Source: an uncultured Prevotellaceae bacterium (GTDB lineage Bacteria > Bacteroidota > Bacteroidia > Bacteroidales > Bacteroidaceae). Taken from it: a stretch of 35,784 nt of DNA. Both the position numbers and the translations under genes were made by a program. Within the stretch, counting starts at the first letter, position 1. Each line of letters starts with the position of its first letter. Shown here one piece after another: positions 1 to 9,306 of the stretch. Below the pieces are notes generated by a model. That model did no database searches, was not told the DNA's origin, and was given only the letters and a program-made list of their open reading frames with translations. Location of the stretch: the NCBI GenBank assembly GCA_900320565.1, contig ONSR01000016.1, forward strand, positions 1-35,784. Reading direction: 5' to 3'.

Positions 1-869
1 TCAGGGAAGATGCTTTCGTTCCAGTCCCAGCCAGTCCAGCCGCCGCCGCTTTCCGGCGTGTTGGGGTGCCAGTCCATATCGATGACAATCACGTCGAGTG
101 GCAGGTTGAGGCGATGGAAGTCGCTGATGAGGTCGCGCAGTTCTTTGTCGCTGTAACTCCAGTAACGGCTCCACCAATAGCCGAAGGCGTAACGTGGAGG
201 CAGAGGCACCTTGCCTGCGAACTTCGTGAAGCTCTTCAAGGCAGCTTTGTAGTTGTGTCCATAAGCCATGAAGTACCAGTCTTGTGCACCTTCTGCGCTT
301 GTTCGCTCAGCTACCCAATCCCAGTCTTGTGCGCCGTCGAAGATATAATTCTTGGAGTCATCGATAAGCGTCCAGCCATCGGTGGCGAGCAAGCCATCCT
401 CTAAAGGCATGGGATGCTTGGGGTTGCTGTATTGGAACATATCGCCATCGTAGCCGTCGAGGGTTCGGTAGGTTCCCTTCAGGTTCCCTTTCTGCTTTGT
501 CTCAGGTGTCCAGGTGAACGTCGTGCCGAGCGTCTTAGCAGAGGTGATGGTGAGGTTCTTTGCACTTAGTGGCGCGCCATCCTTCTTGTAAGTAAGTTTG
601 AACTTACTGGTCGTAATGACCACCTTGCTGCCACCCAAAGAGGCTTTATGTGGCACGTTGTCGTATTCACGAACCACGGCCACGAAGCTCTTGTTGTCGA
701 CGAACTTGCCGTCGGGGGCATATTCAAGGCGAATAGTACCCTCGTCAATGAGAGTGAAGCGTACATGATTGTCGCGATAGACTTCTTCGGCCTGTAATAC
801 TCCAGAGCAAAAGGCTGAAGCGAACAGGGTGAGTAATGCTGTTCTGAGTGTGTGCATTTTGATACTCAT
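1..869 (-). CDS. GH31-family glycosidase, 5' part only (runs off the window)
   Basis: Reading the minus strand from the ATG at 869 gives about 289 uninterrupted codons reaching base 1, so only the N-terminal part is present. A signal peptide is visible (hydrophobic TALLTLFASAF, then VLQA before EE). An N-terminal beta domain follows, then the barrel start with FGYWWSRYWSYSDKEL and PLDVIVIDMDWH, a pattern typical of glycoside hydrolase family 31 (alpha-glucosidase and alpha-xylosidase types). The catalytic nucleophile motif of GH31 lies further downstream and outside the window, so substrate and activity cannot be judged. An alternative start is the ATG at 857, which gives a more usual signal peptide (MHTLRTALL). 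The start lies only 5 bases after the stop of the upstream DUF4965 gene, so the two are probably co-transcribed. Family call is fairly secure; specificity is unknown. Confidence 0.85.
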   Translation of the reverse strand, partial: MSIKMHTLRTALLTLFASAFCSGVLQAEEVYRDNHVRFTLIDEGTIRLEYAPDGKFVDNKSFVAVVREYDNVPHKASLGGSKVVITTSKFKLTYKKDGAPLSAKNLTITSAKTLGTTFTWTPETKQKGNLKGTYRTLDGYDGDMFQYSNPKHPMPLEDGLLATDGWTLIDDSKNYIFDGAQDWDWVAERTSAEGAQDWYFMAYGHNYKAALKSFTKFAGKVPLPPRYAFGYWWSRYWSYSDKELRDLISDFHRLNLPLDVIVIDMDWHPNTPESGGGWTGWDWNESIFP

Positions 870-874
870 AGTAG

Positions 875-3529
875 TTATTTGTTTATATATTTCTTTCCGT
901 TCTTAATGAAGATGCCTTTCGGAAGTGTTGCCCATTTCCGTCCTTGCAAGTCGTAATAATCCTCGTTCGAGTTGTTGGGCGAGAGGCTTGGAGTCTCTAT
1001 GCCGGTAAGGGTGCCTGCAAGGAATTGTTCAACGAAGACGCGCATCCAGTAGCCACCGACAACACTTCGGGCTTGGAACATTGCCTGACTACCACCGCTT
1101 GCATAGTGGTTGTCGCTGACAGGGACACGCGATTTGGTCTCGTTAATGTATTTCCATAGTGTGTTGATGAGCTTCGTTCTCTGTGCCTCTTGGTCTGCAA
1201 AGCCCATGACCCACATCTGCCAGTCACTTTTGCAGAGGTCGCCTCGGCTATCAAGCGGCAGGCCGAATGTTCTCATCTTATAACTTGTGTAGAATGAGAT
1301 TTCGGTTGTTCGAACATCCTGCATGATGTCCCATTCCCATATTTTGTCCCATACGAGATTGTACTTTGTACTCCATGTGTCGGCATTGGCTCCGAAGTTG
1401 AGCAGGTAGTGTCGGCCGCCAGTTGTGGAAAGGGCATTCCTTTTCCAAAATGTTGCCATATCCAGTGCTTTGGCTTTATATTCATCGGCCCCTTCGTCGT
1501 CACCCAGCATGTGAAGTATTTCGCTGTAGCTCATGACGCCCATGATGGCTTTGGCTGCGAGGTTAGTATTGCGTGCGCTATGTCCCATGAAGTCGTCTGT
1601 ACAGAGTTGGTTAGCTGGGTCTTTTCCATTTTCAACGAGATAGTTAGCCCATTTGGTCATGTATGGCAGATATTTGCGAAGGTATTCGAGATCGCCGTCA
1701 ATTTTAGCGATGATGGCTGCAAGTGTGAGCATGTTGCCGCTTTGCTCTACGGGCATTGTGCTGCCGCTGCCGTCGGCTGGATTGCCATAATGGTTGCCGT
1801 TGGCCTGAGGATAGTGCCCGAGGTCGTGGTTAGGGAAGTCGTAGTTCCATTTGCCCAATGCACTGTATTCAAAGACAGGAGTAATCATCGCCTTGGCCAA
1901 TGCTGTAGAGTATGTCCAGTATAGTGGTTGCGATGGGTAAGTCACATCGAGTGTGTTGATGAATCCGCCAGAATTGTTCTCACGACTCATGAACATGAGG
2001 TTTCCTTTGCTGTCGGTGAAAAGTTTGTGCGCGGCATTGGTTTGACGATAGACGCTTGCCAGTATTTCGCCATATTTTGCGCCGCCTACATCATATCCAT
2101 CCATATAGATTTGCTGGTCCACGGAGCGGCATCTTCTCATGATGTCCTCGTAACCTGCGTAGAGGTCCTCGAATCTTGTGGTGATTTTTGTCTTACCATT
2201 GTTCGACCAATAGCCTCTTCTGTTGGAGTTGAAGTATTGGATGGAGTAGACATCATCATAGCCTATCATAGCGAAGGCGCGTTTGCCGCTCGTGTTTACT
2301 GTGCCGAGGCTATCGTTATATACGATGCTGTAGTAGGTGCCTCCAGGACTGTTTTTCTTGATAACTGAGCTGGTGGTTGTGCCTGTGCTTGCAAACTCAC
2401 GAAGCAGTGCGTCGTGTTCTCCAAGCTTTAGGCTGTGCCCGTCTTTTTTGTCATTAAAGAAATAGACGTAGCCCCAGTCAATGAGGTCTCCTGTCTGAGA
2501 CAGAACGCTTTGTGAAGTGAGGCCTCCATAGAAGTAATCATAGCCATTGATGGTCTTGCGACTGGTTGTGGTAGCTTGGCTGGCATTCCGGACTGCCATT
2601 TCGGCGCTTGTCTGCAGGTAGACCCGCACTTTGTGGGCTTTACGGTCATTGGATTTGGCCTGATATGAGATGTAGGTGATGGGCGTAGAGAAGAGGGTCA
2701 GGTCGTCCATTACTTGCGGTGTGGTGAAGACAACATCAAGGTCGACGCCGCCGCACTTGAAGGTGTAGTAGGTGCTGGTGGCGGTGACGGTGCATGATTT
2801 CTGTTCTGCTTCTTCGAGGACGCTCAGGTAGATGCCCATATCGACATAGGCACCGCCGGTGGTGTTGTGGCAGTGGCAGGAGAGCACGTTGTTGCCTGTC
2901 CGTAGCAGGCTCCTGTCGATTTGGATTGCGGTTCCTGAGACGTCCCATGTCTCGCCGGTTGAAACGACTCTCGTTCCATTGATGTAGAGTTCGAAGACAT
3001 CATCGTGTTTATACATCAAATAGTAGAGGGCGTTGGGGTTAATTTCGTCGAGGGTGAAGTTGCGACGTACGTAGATATCGACATTGCCGCCAGACCAAGG
3101 GGTCTTCACTGTCTTGTTGTAGCCGTCGTCGCCTCCGCCCCAGGGAGCTTCGCCGCTTTGCCAGCTGCTGTCATCATAATCGATGTCTGTCCAGGAACCT
3201 GATGGTTTGGATGTGACGTACTTGCCTGTCCAAGCCTGCTCGGAAGCCATAGGGTAGATGCCTTCCATACTCTCACCCATAAAGCGATAGGCTTTGTTGT
3301 CCACATAGATGGCGCCATTGAGAGGCTTTTTTACACCGCTCCAATGTGTGACGCTGCCGTCGTAGAGGTGGTCATACTTGCTCCAGAGGCAGAAGTACGG
3401 GTCAACAGTGACGAGGGGGACTGCCGGGAGTCGCAAAGCATTCTGATGAACGGGAGTGAAGAACTCGGCGTTTTGTGCACTGCAAATTAGGGAGAGGAAG
3501 CAGAGCAAAGCAATAAACAATCTTTTCAT
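875..3529 (-). CDS. Secreted glutaminase A-like protein (DUF4965/DUF5127) with an inserted lectin-like domain
   Basis: 884 residues with a signal peptide (MKRLFIALLCFLSLICSAQ). Residues about 30-70 carry PAVPLVTVDPYFCLWS and the HWSG stretch that open fungal and bacteroidete glutaminase A-like proteins. The C-terminal half (WTYSTALAKAMITPVFEYS, DFPNHDLGHYPQANG, MPVEQSGNMLTLAAI) matches the six-hairpin helical domain of that family. Residues about 95-240 look like an inserted galactose-binding beta-sandwich (SWTDIDYDDSSWQSGEAPWG, YVRRNFTLD, LYINGTRV, GNNVLSCHCHN), as in beta-galactosidase-like proteins. The protein ends in YYDLQGRKWATLPKGIFIKNGKK, a C-terminal tail common in Prevotella exported proteins. 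The enzymatic activity of bacteroidete members is mostly untested, so the name is by family only. It is probably the first gene of an operon with the GH31 gene, preceded by a TATCTTTG element. Confidence 0.82.
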   Translation of the reverse strand: MKRLFIALLCFLSLICSAQNAEFFTPVHQNALRLPAVPLVTVDPYFCLWSKYDHLYDGSVTHWSGVKKPLNGAIYVDNKAYRFMGESMEGIYPMASEQAWTGKYVTSKPSGSWTDIDYDDSSWQSGEAPWGGGDDGYNKTVKTPWSGGNVDIYVRRNFTLDEINPNALYYLMYKHDDVFELYINGTRVVSTGETWDVSGTAIQIDRSLLRTGNNVLSCHCHNTTGGAYVDMGIYLSVLEEAEQKSCTVTATSTYYTFKCGGVDLDVVFTTPQVMDDLTLFSTPITYISYQAKSNDRKAHKVRVYLQTSAEMAVRNASQATTTSRKTINGYDYFYGGLTSQSVLSQTGDLIDWGYVYFFNDKKDGHSLKLGEHDALLREFASTGTTTSSVIKKNSPGGTYYSIVYNDSLGTVNTSGKRAFAMIGYDDVYSIQYFNSNRRGYWSNNGKTKITTRFEDLYAGYEDIMRRCRSVDQQIYMDGYDVGGAKYGEILASVYRQTNAAHKLFTDSKGNLMFMSRENNSGGFINTLDVTYPSQPLYWTYSTALAKAMITPVFEYSALGKWNYDFPNHDLGHYPQANGNHYGNPADGSGSTMPVEQSGNMLTLAAIIAKIDGDLEYLRKYLPYMTKWANYLVENGKDPANQLCTDDFMGHSARNTNLAAKAIMGVMSYSEILHMLGDDEGADEYKAKALDMATFWKRNALSTTGGRHYLLNFGANADTWSTKYNLVWDKIWEWDIMQDVRTTEISFYTSYKMRTFGLPLDSRGDLCKSDWQMWVMGFADQEAQRTKLINTLWKYINETKSRVPVSDNHYASGGSQAMFQARSVVGGYWMRVFVEQFLAGTLTGIETPSLSPNNSNEDYYDLQGRKWATLPKGIFIKNGKKYINK

Positions 3530-3555
3530 AAAGCGAAATTTGTGAATTTGCTTTG

Positions 3556-3563
3556 CAAAGATA
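3556..3563 (-). promoter_or_regulatory. Bacteroidetes -7 promoter element upstream of the DUF4965 gene
   Basis: On the minus strand this reads TATCTTTG, an exact match to the Bacteroidetes sigma-ABfr -7 consensus TAnnTTTG, 27 bases before the ATG at 3529. No clear -33 TTG is seen at the usual distance, so the call rests on the -7 box and its position. Confidence 0.55.
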
Positions 3564-3610
3564 CACTTTTTTTCGTTATCCTCCTAATGTTGCGAAGAAA
3601 AAGCATAATA

Positions 3611-3720
3611 AACGCTCCATAGAGGGCTTCCCATTCCCCTATAGGGCGTTGTTCATTCCCCTATAGGGCGTTGCTCATTCCCCTATAGGGCGATAGTCAT
3701 TTCCCTATAGGGCGTTGGAT
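3611..3720. repeat. 22-nt tandem array with CCCTATAGGG palindrome (array 1)
   Basis: Four successive units start at 3633, 3655, 3677 and 3699, each exactly 22 bases. Each is an 11-mer ATTCCCCTATA followed by an 11-mer of type GGGCGTTGnTC. A degenerate fifth unit begins at 3611. The palindrome CCCTATAGGG sits in every good unit. There are no spacers, so it is not a CRISPR array. It lies between the stop of the TolC gene and the promoter of the DUF4965 gene. The same unit occurs inverted at 22771-22858 and in a looser form at 10694-10800. Confidence 0.95.
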
Positions 3721-3765
3721 AAGGTGGTATTTGGTGTTTGCGGAGGCCTAACGATGAATCAATCC

Positions 3766-5124
3766 TTAAAGCGCTTTTCTACGGTAGTCGGCAAGGGCAA
3801 TCTGATAATTAGCCTTTGCCTGCGCGAGGTCGTTCTGTGCCCGGCGGTTCAGCGTTTCGGCATCGAGTAGGTCGGTCAGGGTGCAGGTACTCATGCGGTA
3901 CTGATCGGTGGACATGCGCAGGTTCTCGGCAGCCTCGTCGCAGCTGGCCTGAGCAATCTGTGTCTGCTTGTAGGCTTCCTGCAGAGTCGTCCACGCCCGC
4001 TCGATGTCTATCTGCAACATCTGGCGTGCATTCTCCTGCTCGTCCTTTGCCTGCTGAAGTTTAATTTTCTGCCGTTTCATCGCATAACTGCCACCCCACC
4101 AGTCGCTGATTGGAATGGAGAGCGTGCCGAAAACGAGGCCATTGTTCATGTTGGTGTGCAGATAGGATTTGGCTCCATCAGAGAAGCCTCCGAGGCCAGT
4201 ATGGTAGCCTGCCAGCCCGACAGCCAGATGCGGTAGATGCTTGCCACGCTCTATCTTGACTTGCAGTGCCTGGGCCTCTACCGCTTTGCCCAATAACTGG
4301 AGTTCCTCGCGATGATTCGGCGACAGGCTCAAAGCTCCTTCTGTTGCCTCGATGGGCTGTTCCACTGCCTTGTCCTCAACGATGATGTCGAAATCCTTGT
4401 CAGCAATAGCTGGCTCGATGCCTATTTGCTGCGCAAGCAGCAGACGCAAGACGTGGTCGGCATTCTCCAGCTTGAGGCGATTGCTGGAAAGTTCCTGCTG
4501 ACGCAACCGCACTTTGAGCGATGAGTTGCGCGTCGTTACACCGGCTTTAAGAAAGAGTTCCACTTGAGCCATCACCGCTTCTACCTGCTTCTCTGCAGCC
4601 TCGATGGTGCTCAAATTGTAGCGCACACAAGCCAGTTGCCAGTAGCATTCAGTAACTTTTTGCAGCACCTCCTTCTCTGTCAGTTGCTGTTTCAGGGTCA
4701 TCACATCCTGTTGAACCTTAGCCAGTTTGTTGCCATATACAATCTGCCCGCCATGATAAAGAGGCTGGACGAGCGTTGCTGCAACAGAGTAACCCCTGTT
4801 TAGTTCGGAAATGCTGAATGGTGTGCCAATCAGAGGAATAAACTGGTCGCTGATGGCTCCAATCTCTTGCGGATATGTACCGTCTGCCTTGACCAACTCG
4901 TCGAAACAACGAAAAGCCAGGACATTGGCACTGATGCGTGGAAAGTAATTGGTAAAGGCTTCTTTCTTCTGCTCCGATGCTGCCTCAATTTCAAAGGCGG
5001 CATTGCGCAACTCATGATTGTTCTGTCTGGCTCGCTCAAGACACTGTTCCAAAGTCAACTTCTGTGCAGATACATTCATACCTGCCAAGATGAGCATTAT
5101 AATGAATAAAGTATAGCGTTTCAT
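3766..5124 (-). CDS. TolC-family outer membrane efflux protein
   Basis: About 452 residues from the chosen ATG at 5124 (MKRYTLFIIMLILAGMNVSAQ signal peptide, then KLTLEQCLERARQNNHELRNA, the usual opening of an outer membrane efflux protein). Two long alpha-helical repeats and a beta-barrel pattern follow (GYSVAATLVQPLYHGGQ; VFGTLSIPISDWWGG), with the second helical repeat QMLQIDIERAWTTLQEAYKQTQIA and a closing ANYQIALADYRRKAL. It forms the outer-membrane exit duct of a tripartite pump. It follows the RND permease gene in the adaptor-permease-TolC order usual in Bacteroidetes. An alternative ATG at 5151 overlaps the permease stop as TAATG and would allow translational coupling; it only adds nine residues before the signal peptide. 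Confidence 0.92.
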   Translation of the reverse strand: MKRYTLFIIMLILAGMNVSAQKLTLEQCLERARQNNHELRNAAFEIEAASEQKKEAFTNYFPRISANVLAFRCFDELVKADGTYPQEIGAISDQFIPLIGTPFSISELNRGYSVAATLVQPLYHGGQIVYGNKLAKVQQDVMTLKQQLTEKEVLQKVTECYWQLACVRYNLSTIEAAEKQVEAVMAQVELFLKAGVTTRNSSLKVRLRQQELSSNRLKLENADHVLRLLLAQQIGIEPAIADKDFDIIVEDKAVEQPIEATEGALSLSPNHREELQLLGKAVEAQALQVKIERGKHLPHLAVGLAGYHTGLGGFSDGAKSYLHTNMNNGLVFGTLSIPISDWWGGSYAMKRQKIKLQQAKDEQENARQMLQIDIERAWTTLQEAYKQTQIAQASCDEAAENLRMSTDQYRMSTCTLTDLLDAETLNRRAQNDLAQAKANYQIALADYRRKAL

Positions 5125-5150
5125 TCGATGAAATGGGAGATTTTTGTACA

Positions 5151-8100
5151 TTAAGCGGGATTTTGAGTGTTTGGTTTTGTCGTGATGTGTTGTGTCTTCT
5201 GGTTCAACTTCCAATAGACGACAGGCAGTACAGTTACCACGAGTATAAGCGTACCGATACCGCCAGCAAAGATGGTAATGCCTACAGGTACCCAGAACGA
5301 TGAGCCGCCCAATATCATCGGGATTACACCAACGGCAGTGGTGGCTGTGGTAAGGAAGATAGGTACCATACGGCGACGGCCAGCATCGAAAGCCGCCTCG
5401 CGGACTGTCAAGCCTTCTGCAATCATTTGGTCGGCATGCTCAAAGATAAGAATCTCGTTACGCATGATAATGCCCATCAATGTAATGAAGCCGAACAGAC
5501 TCGTCAGGCCCAGTGTGATATCGGCAATACCTAAGCCTATCATTGCACCTGGCAAGGAAAGCAGAATAGCTGCCATGCAGACACCCGTCAAGCCGAAACG
5601 ACGGAAATTGAAGAGCAGGAAGAAGAATATAATAACCAGGGCGATGCTTAAGCCCAGAGCCACTTCGGGCACTGTCTCCAAGTTCTTTTCGGGTTCGCCG
5701 CCTATCTCGTATCTCACACCTGTAGGCAGCACGAAATCCTTCTCAAGTATGTTCTGGATGTCCTTCTGCACTTTAGCGGCAAGAACTCCACGTTTGTTTT
5801 CTGCCGTCACAGTGATGCAACGCTCGCCATTGCGATGTATGATATTGGTGGGCAACCAATGTGTCTTTACGTCTGCCACTTGACGCAGTGGAACACTGCT
5901 GAGCGGTTGTGCCAATGGAGTGATATAGAGATTCTCGATGTCGCTCAATTGCATTTGTTCCGTTTGCTTGTCACGAAGCACAATGGGCACTTCATAGTTC
6001 TCCTCCCATATAGAAGCCACCTGTGTCTTACCCGTCTGCAGCGCGAGTTGCAATTCAGCAGTTGTGCGTGTGATGCCAAGTTGTGAGGCCGTGACAGGGT
6101 CAAGGACGATGTCGGTAATGGGTGATGTCTGGTCGTAATCGGTATGCACCCATTCCAGCTCAGGCATCTGACGCATCCTCTCCATCAACCGTTCGGCAGC
6201 AAGTTGGATGCTGTCCAGATTGTTCCCATAGAAGCGATACTCGTATGTGGGAACAGGTAAGTAGTCCATCTGCTTGAAGCGAACATAAGCACCAGGCCAA
6301 TAGTTGCTCAGGCGGGGAGCATACTCATTGAGTATCTCAAAGGTTGTTTGTATGCTTGTCGTATTGACAATGAGCTGTGCGAAGTTCTTTCCTCCTAACT
6401 GTGGCTCGTAGCTCATTTGGAATCGTGGCGATGCGCAACCCATGAAGGTAGTGACGCTCGTCACGCGCTCATCTTTGGCGAGCGAGTCGCGCAAGGCTTC
6501 TGTGATAGCTTTCGTCTTATCCAAGCCCGCTCCTTGCGGAAGGAATATCTCGCAAGCGAATTGGGCACGGTCAGCGAAGGGGAACTGCCTTATCTTCAGC
6601 GTCAGGAAGATAAGTGAAGTGGTGGCAACAAGTACGATGCTGCCTCCTATTGTCAGCCACGGATGGCGGAATGTCCAGCCCAATACCACCTCATAGATAT
6701 CCTGCACCCAGTCAGTGATGTCGCGTTTGTCAGGCTTCTTTTCCTTAACCTTTGTAATCAAGCGCACATTGAGAGCCGGTATGATGCAGGCTGCTACGAT
6801 GAGGCTTACCATAAGACAGATGGTGATTGTGGGCGGGAAATACTTGATGACGTCGCCCGCTTCGCCCGTCATGGTAAAGAGGATTGGGAAGAAGATGGCG
6901 CAAATGCATACAGTGGCCAGCAGCATAGGCATGAAGTATTGCTTGACAGCCATAACGGATGCCTCGCGCCGGTTGATGCCAACGCCAAGATATTCCAAAT
7001 AGCCATCAATGACTACAATGCTGTTGTCCACTATCATACCCAGCACGACAATGAGCGAGGCAAGTGTGATAATGTTCAAAGGTATGCCAACCAGATACAT
7101 GATGCCTACGCTGATGAACGTAGAGAGGGGGATGGTAATGGCAGCAACAATGGCACTGCGCAAGGGGAAGAGTATCATCATCACCAGAATGATGACAATC
7201 ATCGATTCAATGAGGTTGGCCAGGAAGTCGGCCACGCTTTCCTCAACGACTTTTGGCTGGTCGGTGATGCGGAGTACATTGACGTCGGAGGGCAAGTATT
7301 CCTCGCGGAACTTTTTTATGACCTTGTTCACATCTCGTCCGTAGTGTACGATGTTGTTGCCTTCGGTCATCTCCATGGAGAGTAGGACGCAGCGTTTGCC
7401 ATTGCTCTCGATATAGCTATCGCTTGTGTCGTATTCGCGCTTAACATCAGCGATGTCGCGTACCCTAACTATTCTGCCGCTTGCATCGCTATATATGATG
7501 TGATCCATAACCTCCTGCTCCGTATGGCGTGTCGTGGCAAGATGCAAAGGAATGTCCGTGGCAGAAGAACTGACGCTACCGCTCAATGTGGTTAATCCTT
7601 CATCGGAGAGGGCTTTGATGAGAACTGCTTGCCCGATGCCATAGGCAGCGAGGCGCTCGCGGTCAACGTAGATGCTTATCTGTTCCTTCTTGTCACCATA
7701 TTGACGCACATTACTTACGCTCTTGATTCGACGCAGACGGTCGGACAATTCATCGGCATAATCATGAAGTTCGCGGTAGGAACGTTGGTCGCTTTCCAGG
7801 GTGATGAGCAGTGCAGAGGCATCGCCGAAGTCATCCTTGACTATGATAGCCAGCACACCGCCAGGCAATTGGCTTTTGAATTCGTTGATGCCATGCTTCA
7901 TCTTGTTCCACACCGGCTGCAGGTTCGTGAGTTTGGGGTCGAAGTTGACCTTCATAAAGCACATGCCGTTCATGCTTTGCGTAGTAGTCTTGGCACGATT
8001 CACCTCCTTATATGTGAAGATGTACCGTTCCAAGGGACGTGCTACCTGTGCCTCAATCTCTTCGCTTGTCGCACCGGGCATAACTGCAACGACGACACCC

Positions 8101-8261
8101 ATACGCATTGTGAAAGGCGGGAATTCATCTTTTGGCATCATAACGAGGCCATAGAAGCCGAATGCCAGCAGGATGATGGTGATGAGGGCTGTAATGCCAC
8201 GATTGACGAGTGGCCATGCTGCCCAATGTTGCATCAAGTTATTATCTGTGATTTTTCCCAT
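5151..8261 (-). CDS. RND efflux transporter permease (AcrB/HAE-type)
   Basis: 1036 residues, full length for an inner-membrane RND permease. The N-terminus has the first membrane helix (ITALITIILLAFGFYGLVMMP) and the periplasmic motif GATSEEIEAQVARPLE; the second half repeats the pattern (HPWLTIGGSIVLVATTSLIFLTL). The C-terminal helices contain GFITLMGIIMRNEILIFEHADQ and TTATTAVGVIPMILGGSSFWVPVG. The TM4 proton-relay region, near residue 409, reads LGMIVDNSIVVID, so the paired aspartates of AcrB (VDD) are replaced by VDN. It exports small molecules from the periplasm by proton antiport; the substrate cannot be deduced. The gene sits 10 bases after the adaptor gene and is part of the same operon. 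Confidence 0.96.
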   Translation of the reverse strand: MGKITDNNLMQHWAAWPLVNRGITALITIILLAFGFYGLVMMPKDEFPPFTMRMGVVVAVMPGATSEEIEAQVARPLERYIFTYKEVNRAKTTTQSMNGMCFMKVNFDPKLTNLQPVWNKMKHGINEFKSQLPGGVLAIIVKDDFGDASALLITLESDQRSYRELHDYADELSDRLRRIKSVSNVRQYGDKKEQISIYVDRERLAAYGIGQAVLIKALSDEGLTTLSGSVSSSATDIPLHLATTRHTEQEVMDHIIYSDASGRIVRVRDIADVKREYDTSDSYIESNGKRCVLLSMEMTEGNNIVHYGRDVNKVIKKFREEYLPSDVNVLRITDQPKVVEESVADFLANLIESMIVIILVMMILFPLRSAIVAAITIPLSTFISVGIMYLVGIPLNIITLASLIVVLGMIVDNSIVVIDGYLEYLGVGINRREASVMAVKQYFMPMLLATVCICAIFFPILFTMTGEAGDVIKYFPPTITICLMVSLIVAACIIPALNVRLITKVKEKKPDKRDITDWVQDIYEVVLGWTFRHPWLTIGGSIVLVATTSLIFLTLKIRQFPFADRAQFACEIFLPQGAGLDKTKAITEALRDSLAKDERVTSVTTFMGCASPRFQMSYEPQLGGKNFAQLIVNTTSIQTTFEILNEYAPRLSNYWPGAYVRFKQMDYLPVPTYEYRFYGNNLDSIQLAAERLMERMRQMPELEWVHTDYDQTSPITDIVLDPVTASQLGITRTTAELQLALQTGKTQVASIWEENYEVPIVLRDKQTEQMQLSDIENLYITPLAQPLSSVPLRQVADVKTHWLPTNIIHRNGERCITVTAENKRGVLAAKVQKDIQNILEKDFVLPTGVRYEIGGEPEKNLETVPEVALGLSIALVIIFFFLLFNFRRFGLTGVCMAAILLSLPGAMIGLGIADITLGLTSLFGFITLMGIIMRNEILIFEHADQMIAEGLTVREAAFDAGRRRMVPIFLTTATTAVGVIPMILGGSSFWVPVGITIFAGGIGTLILVVTVLPVVYWKLNQKTQHITTKPNTQNPA

Positions 8262-8271
8262 GGTCTTCTTG

Positions 8272-9306
8272 TTAGATTACTTGGCTTCCTTCACTTACCT
8301 TCTGATAGCCTTCTACAATTATCTTGTCACCTTCAGCCAGGCCGGATAGAATGACAATGCGGTCGCCTTGTGTCTGTCCAATCTCTACAGATTGCCGATG
8401 AGCTTTATCTCCTTTCACGAGCCATACAAACTGGTGGCCGTCAGCTCCTTGTTGAACGCAGCGAACAGGCACTGTGACAGTATTGTCAGCATCGGTCTCG
8501 TCGGCTTCTGTAGTGACATTCACTACCATGCCTGGAAGCAACTCACCGCCGGGGTTGAGCACGGTGAAGCGTACATCGTAGGTGTGCGTCAGGACGTCGC
8601 CTTGCACATTTCTGATGAAATAGTTGCTGTGGAAGGTTTTGCCGCCGAGTGCTTCTGCGGTTATGGTCACTCCTTTTCCTCTTCCAGCTATGGGATTAAA
8701 GGATGCTATCTCTTTTTCTGGGACGGACACCTTGACTTTGACCTTGGCAATGTTCAGGATGGTGCAAACAGGCTGCGAGGGGAGTGCAGTCATGCCGCTT
8801 TCCATCTGTTTGTTACCAACGATGCCGCTGCATGGAGCTGTCAGGCGACAGTCTTTCAGGGCCTTGTTTGCAATGTCGAGACTGGACTGCGCTTGACGAA
8901 CTTTCGTTTGGACGTTTACCCAATCGATGTCGGAGATGGATTGTGAATCGTGCAGCATTTGCATGCGTTGCTGAGCGTCGAGTGCCTGGTCGAGAGTTGC
9001 TTTGGCTGCCTGATAGGTGTTAATGCATTGTGTTGGATCCATTTCGGCGATGAGTTGTCCTTTGGAGACGAATTGTCCTTCCTGCACATAAACTCTTGTG
9101 ACAGTACCCATGCCTGTGAAACTGACGGGTGTGCTACTGTCTTCTTCTACCTTGCCAACATAGTGTTTGCCAGTGGCAGTTGTGCCTGCACTGACAGTCT
9201 CTGTTGTAACTTTCAGTGCTTCAACTCTACAGTTCTCTTTGTTCTTCCCGCATGCAGCCAGCAATAAGGTGGCTCCAAGGAGATAAATGATGTTGATTTT
9301 ATTCAT
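8272..9306 (-). CDS. RND efflux periplasmic adaptor subunit (membrane fusion lipoprotein)
   Basis: 344 residues. The N-terminus carries a lipoprotein signal (LLGATLLLAACGK, lipobox LAAC). The biotinyl-lipoyl-like hairpin domain is visible as GMGTVTRVYVQEGQFVSKGQLIAEMDPTQ, then a coiled-coil hairpin (AAKATLDQALDAQQRMQ...QTKVRQAQSSLDIANKALKDC), the return strand RLTAPCSGIVGNKQMESGMT, a beta-barrel, and the membrane-proximal segment ending VEIGQTQGDRIVILSGLAEGDKIIVEGYQKV. It links the permease to the TolC channel. It is the first gene of the efflux operon and is divergent from the AraC-type regulator, which may control it. No convincing promoter match was found in the 195-base divergent gap on this strand. 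Confidence 0.95.
   Translation of the reverse strand: MNKINIIYLLGATLLLAACGKNKENCRVEALKVTTETVSAGTTATGKHYVGKVEEDSSTPVSFTGMGTVTRVYVQEGQFVSKGQLIAEMDPTQCINTYQAAKATLDQALDAQQRMQMLHDSQSISDIDWVNVQTKVRQAQSSLDIANKALKDCRLTAPCSGIVGNKQMESGMTALPSQPVCTILNIAKVKVKVSVPEKEIASFNPIAGRGKGVTITAEALGGKTFHSNYFIRNVQGDVLTHTYDVRFTVLNPGGELLPGMVVNVTTEADETDADNTVTVPVRCVQQGADGHQFVWLVKGDKAHRQSVEIGQTQGDRIVILSGLAEGDKIIVEGYQKVSEGSQVI

Noticed and set aside
3611..3720. CRISPR array
   Set aside because: Units are directly adjacent with no unique spacers, and no cas genes are present; the same holds for the other arrays.
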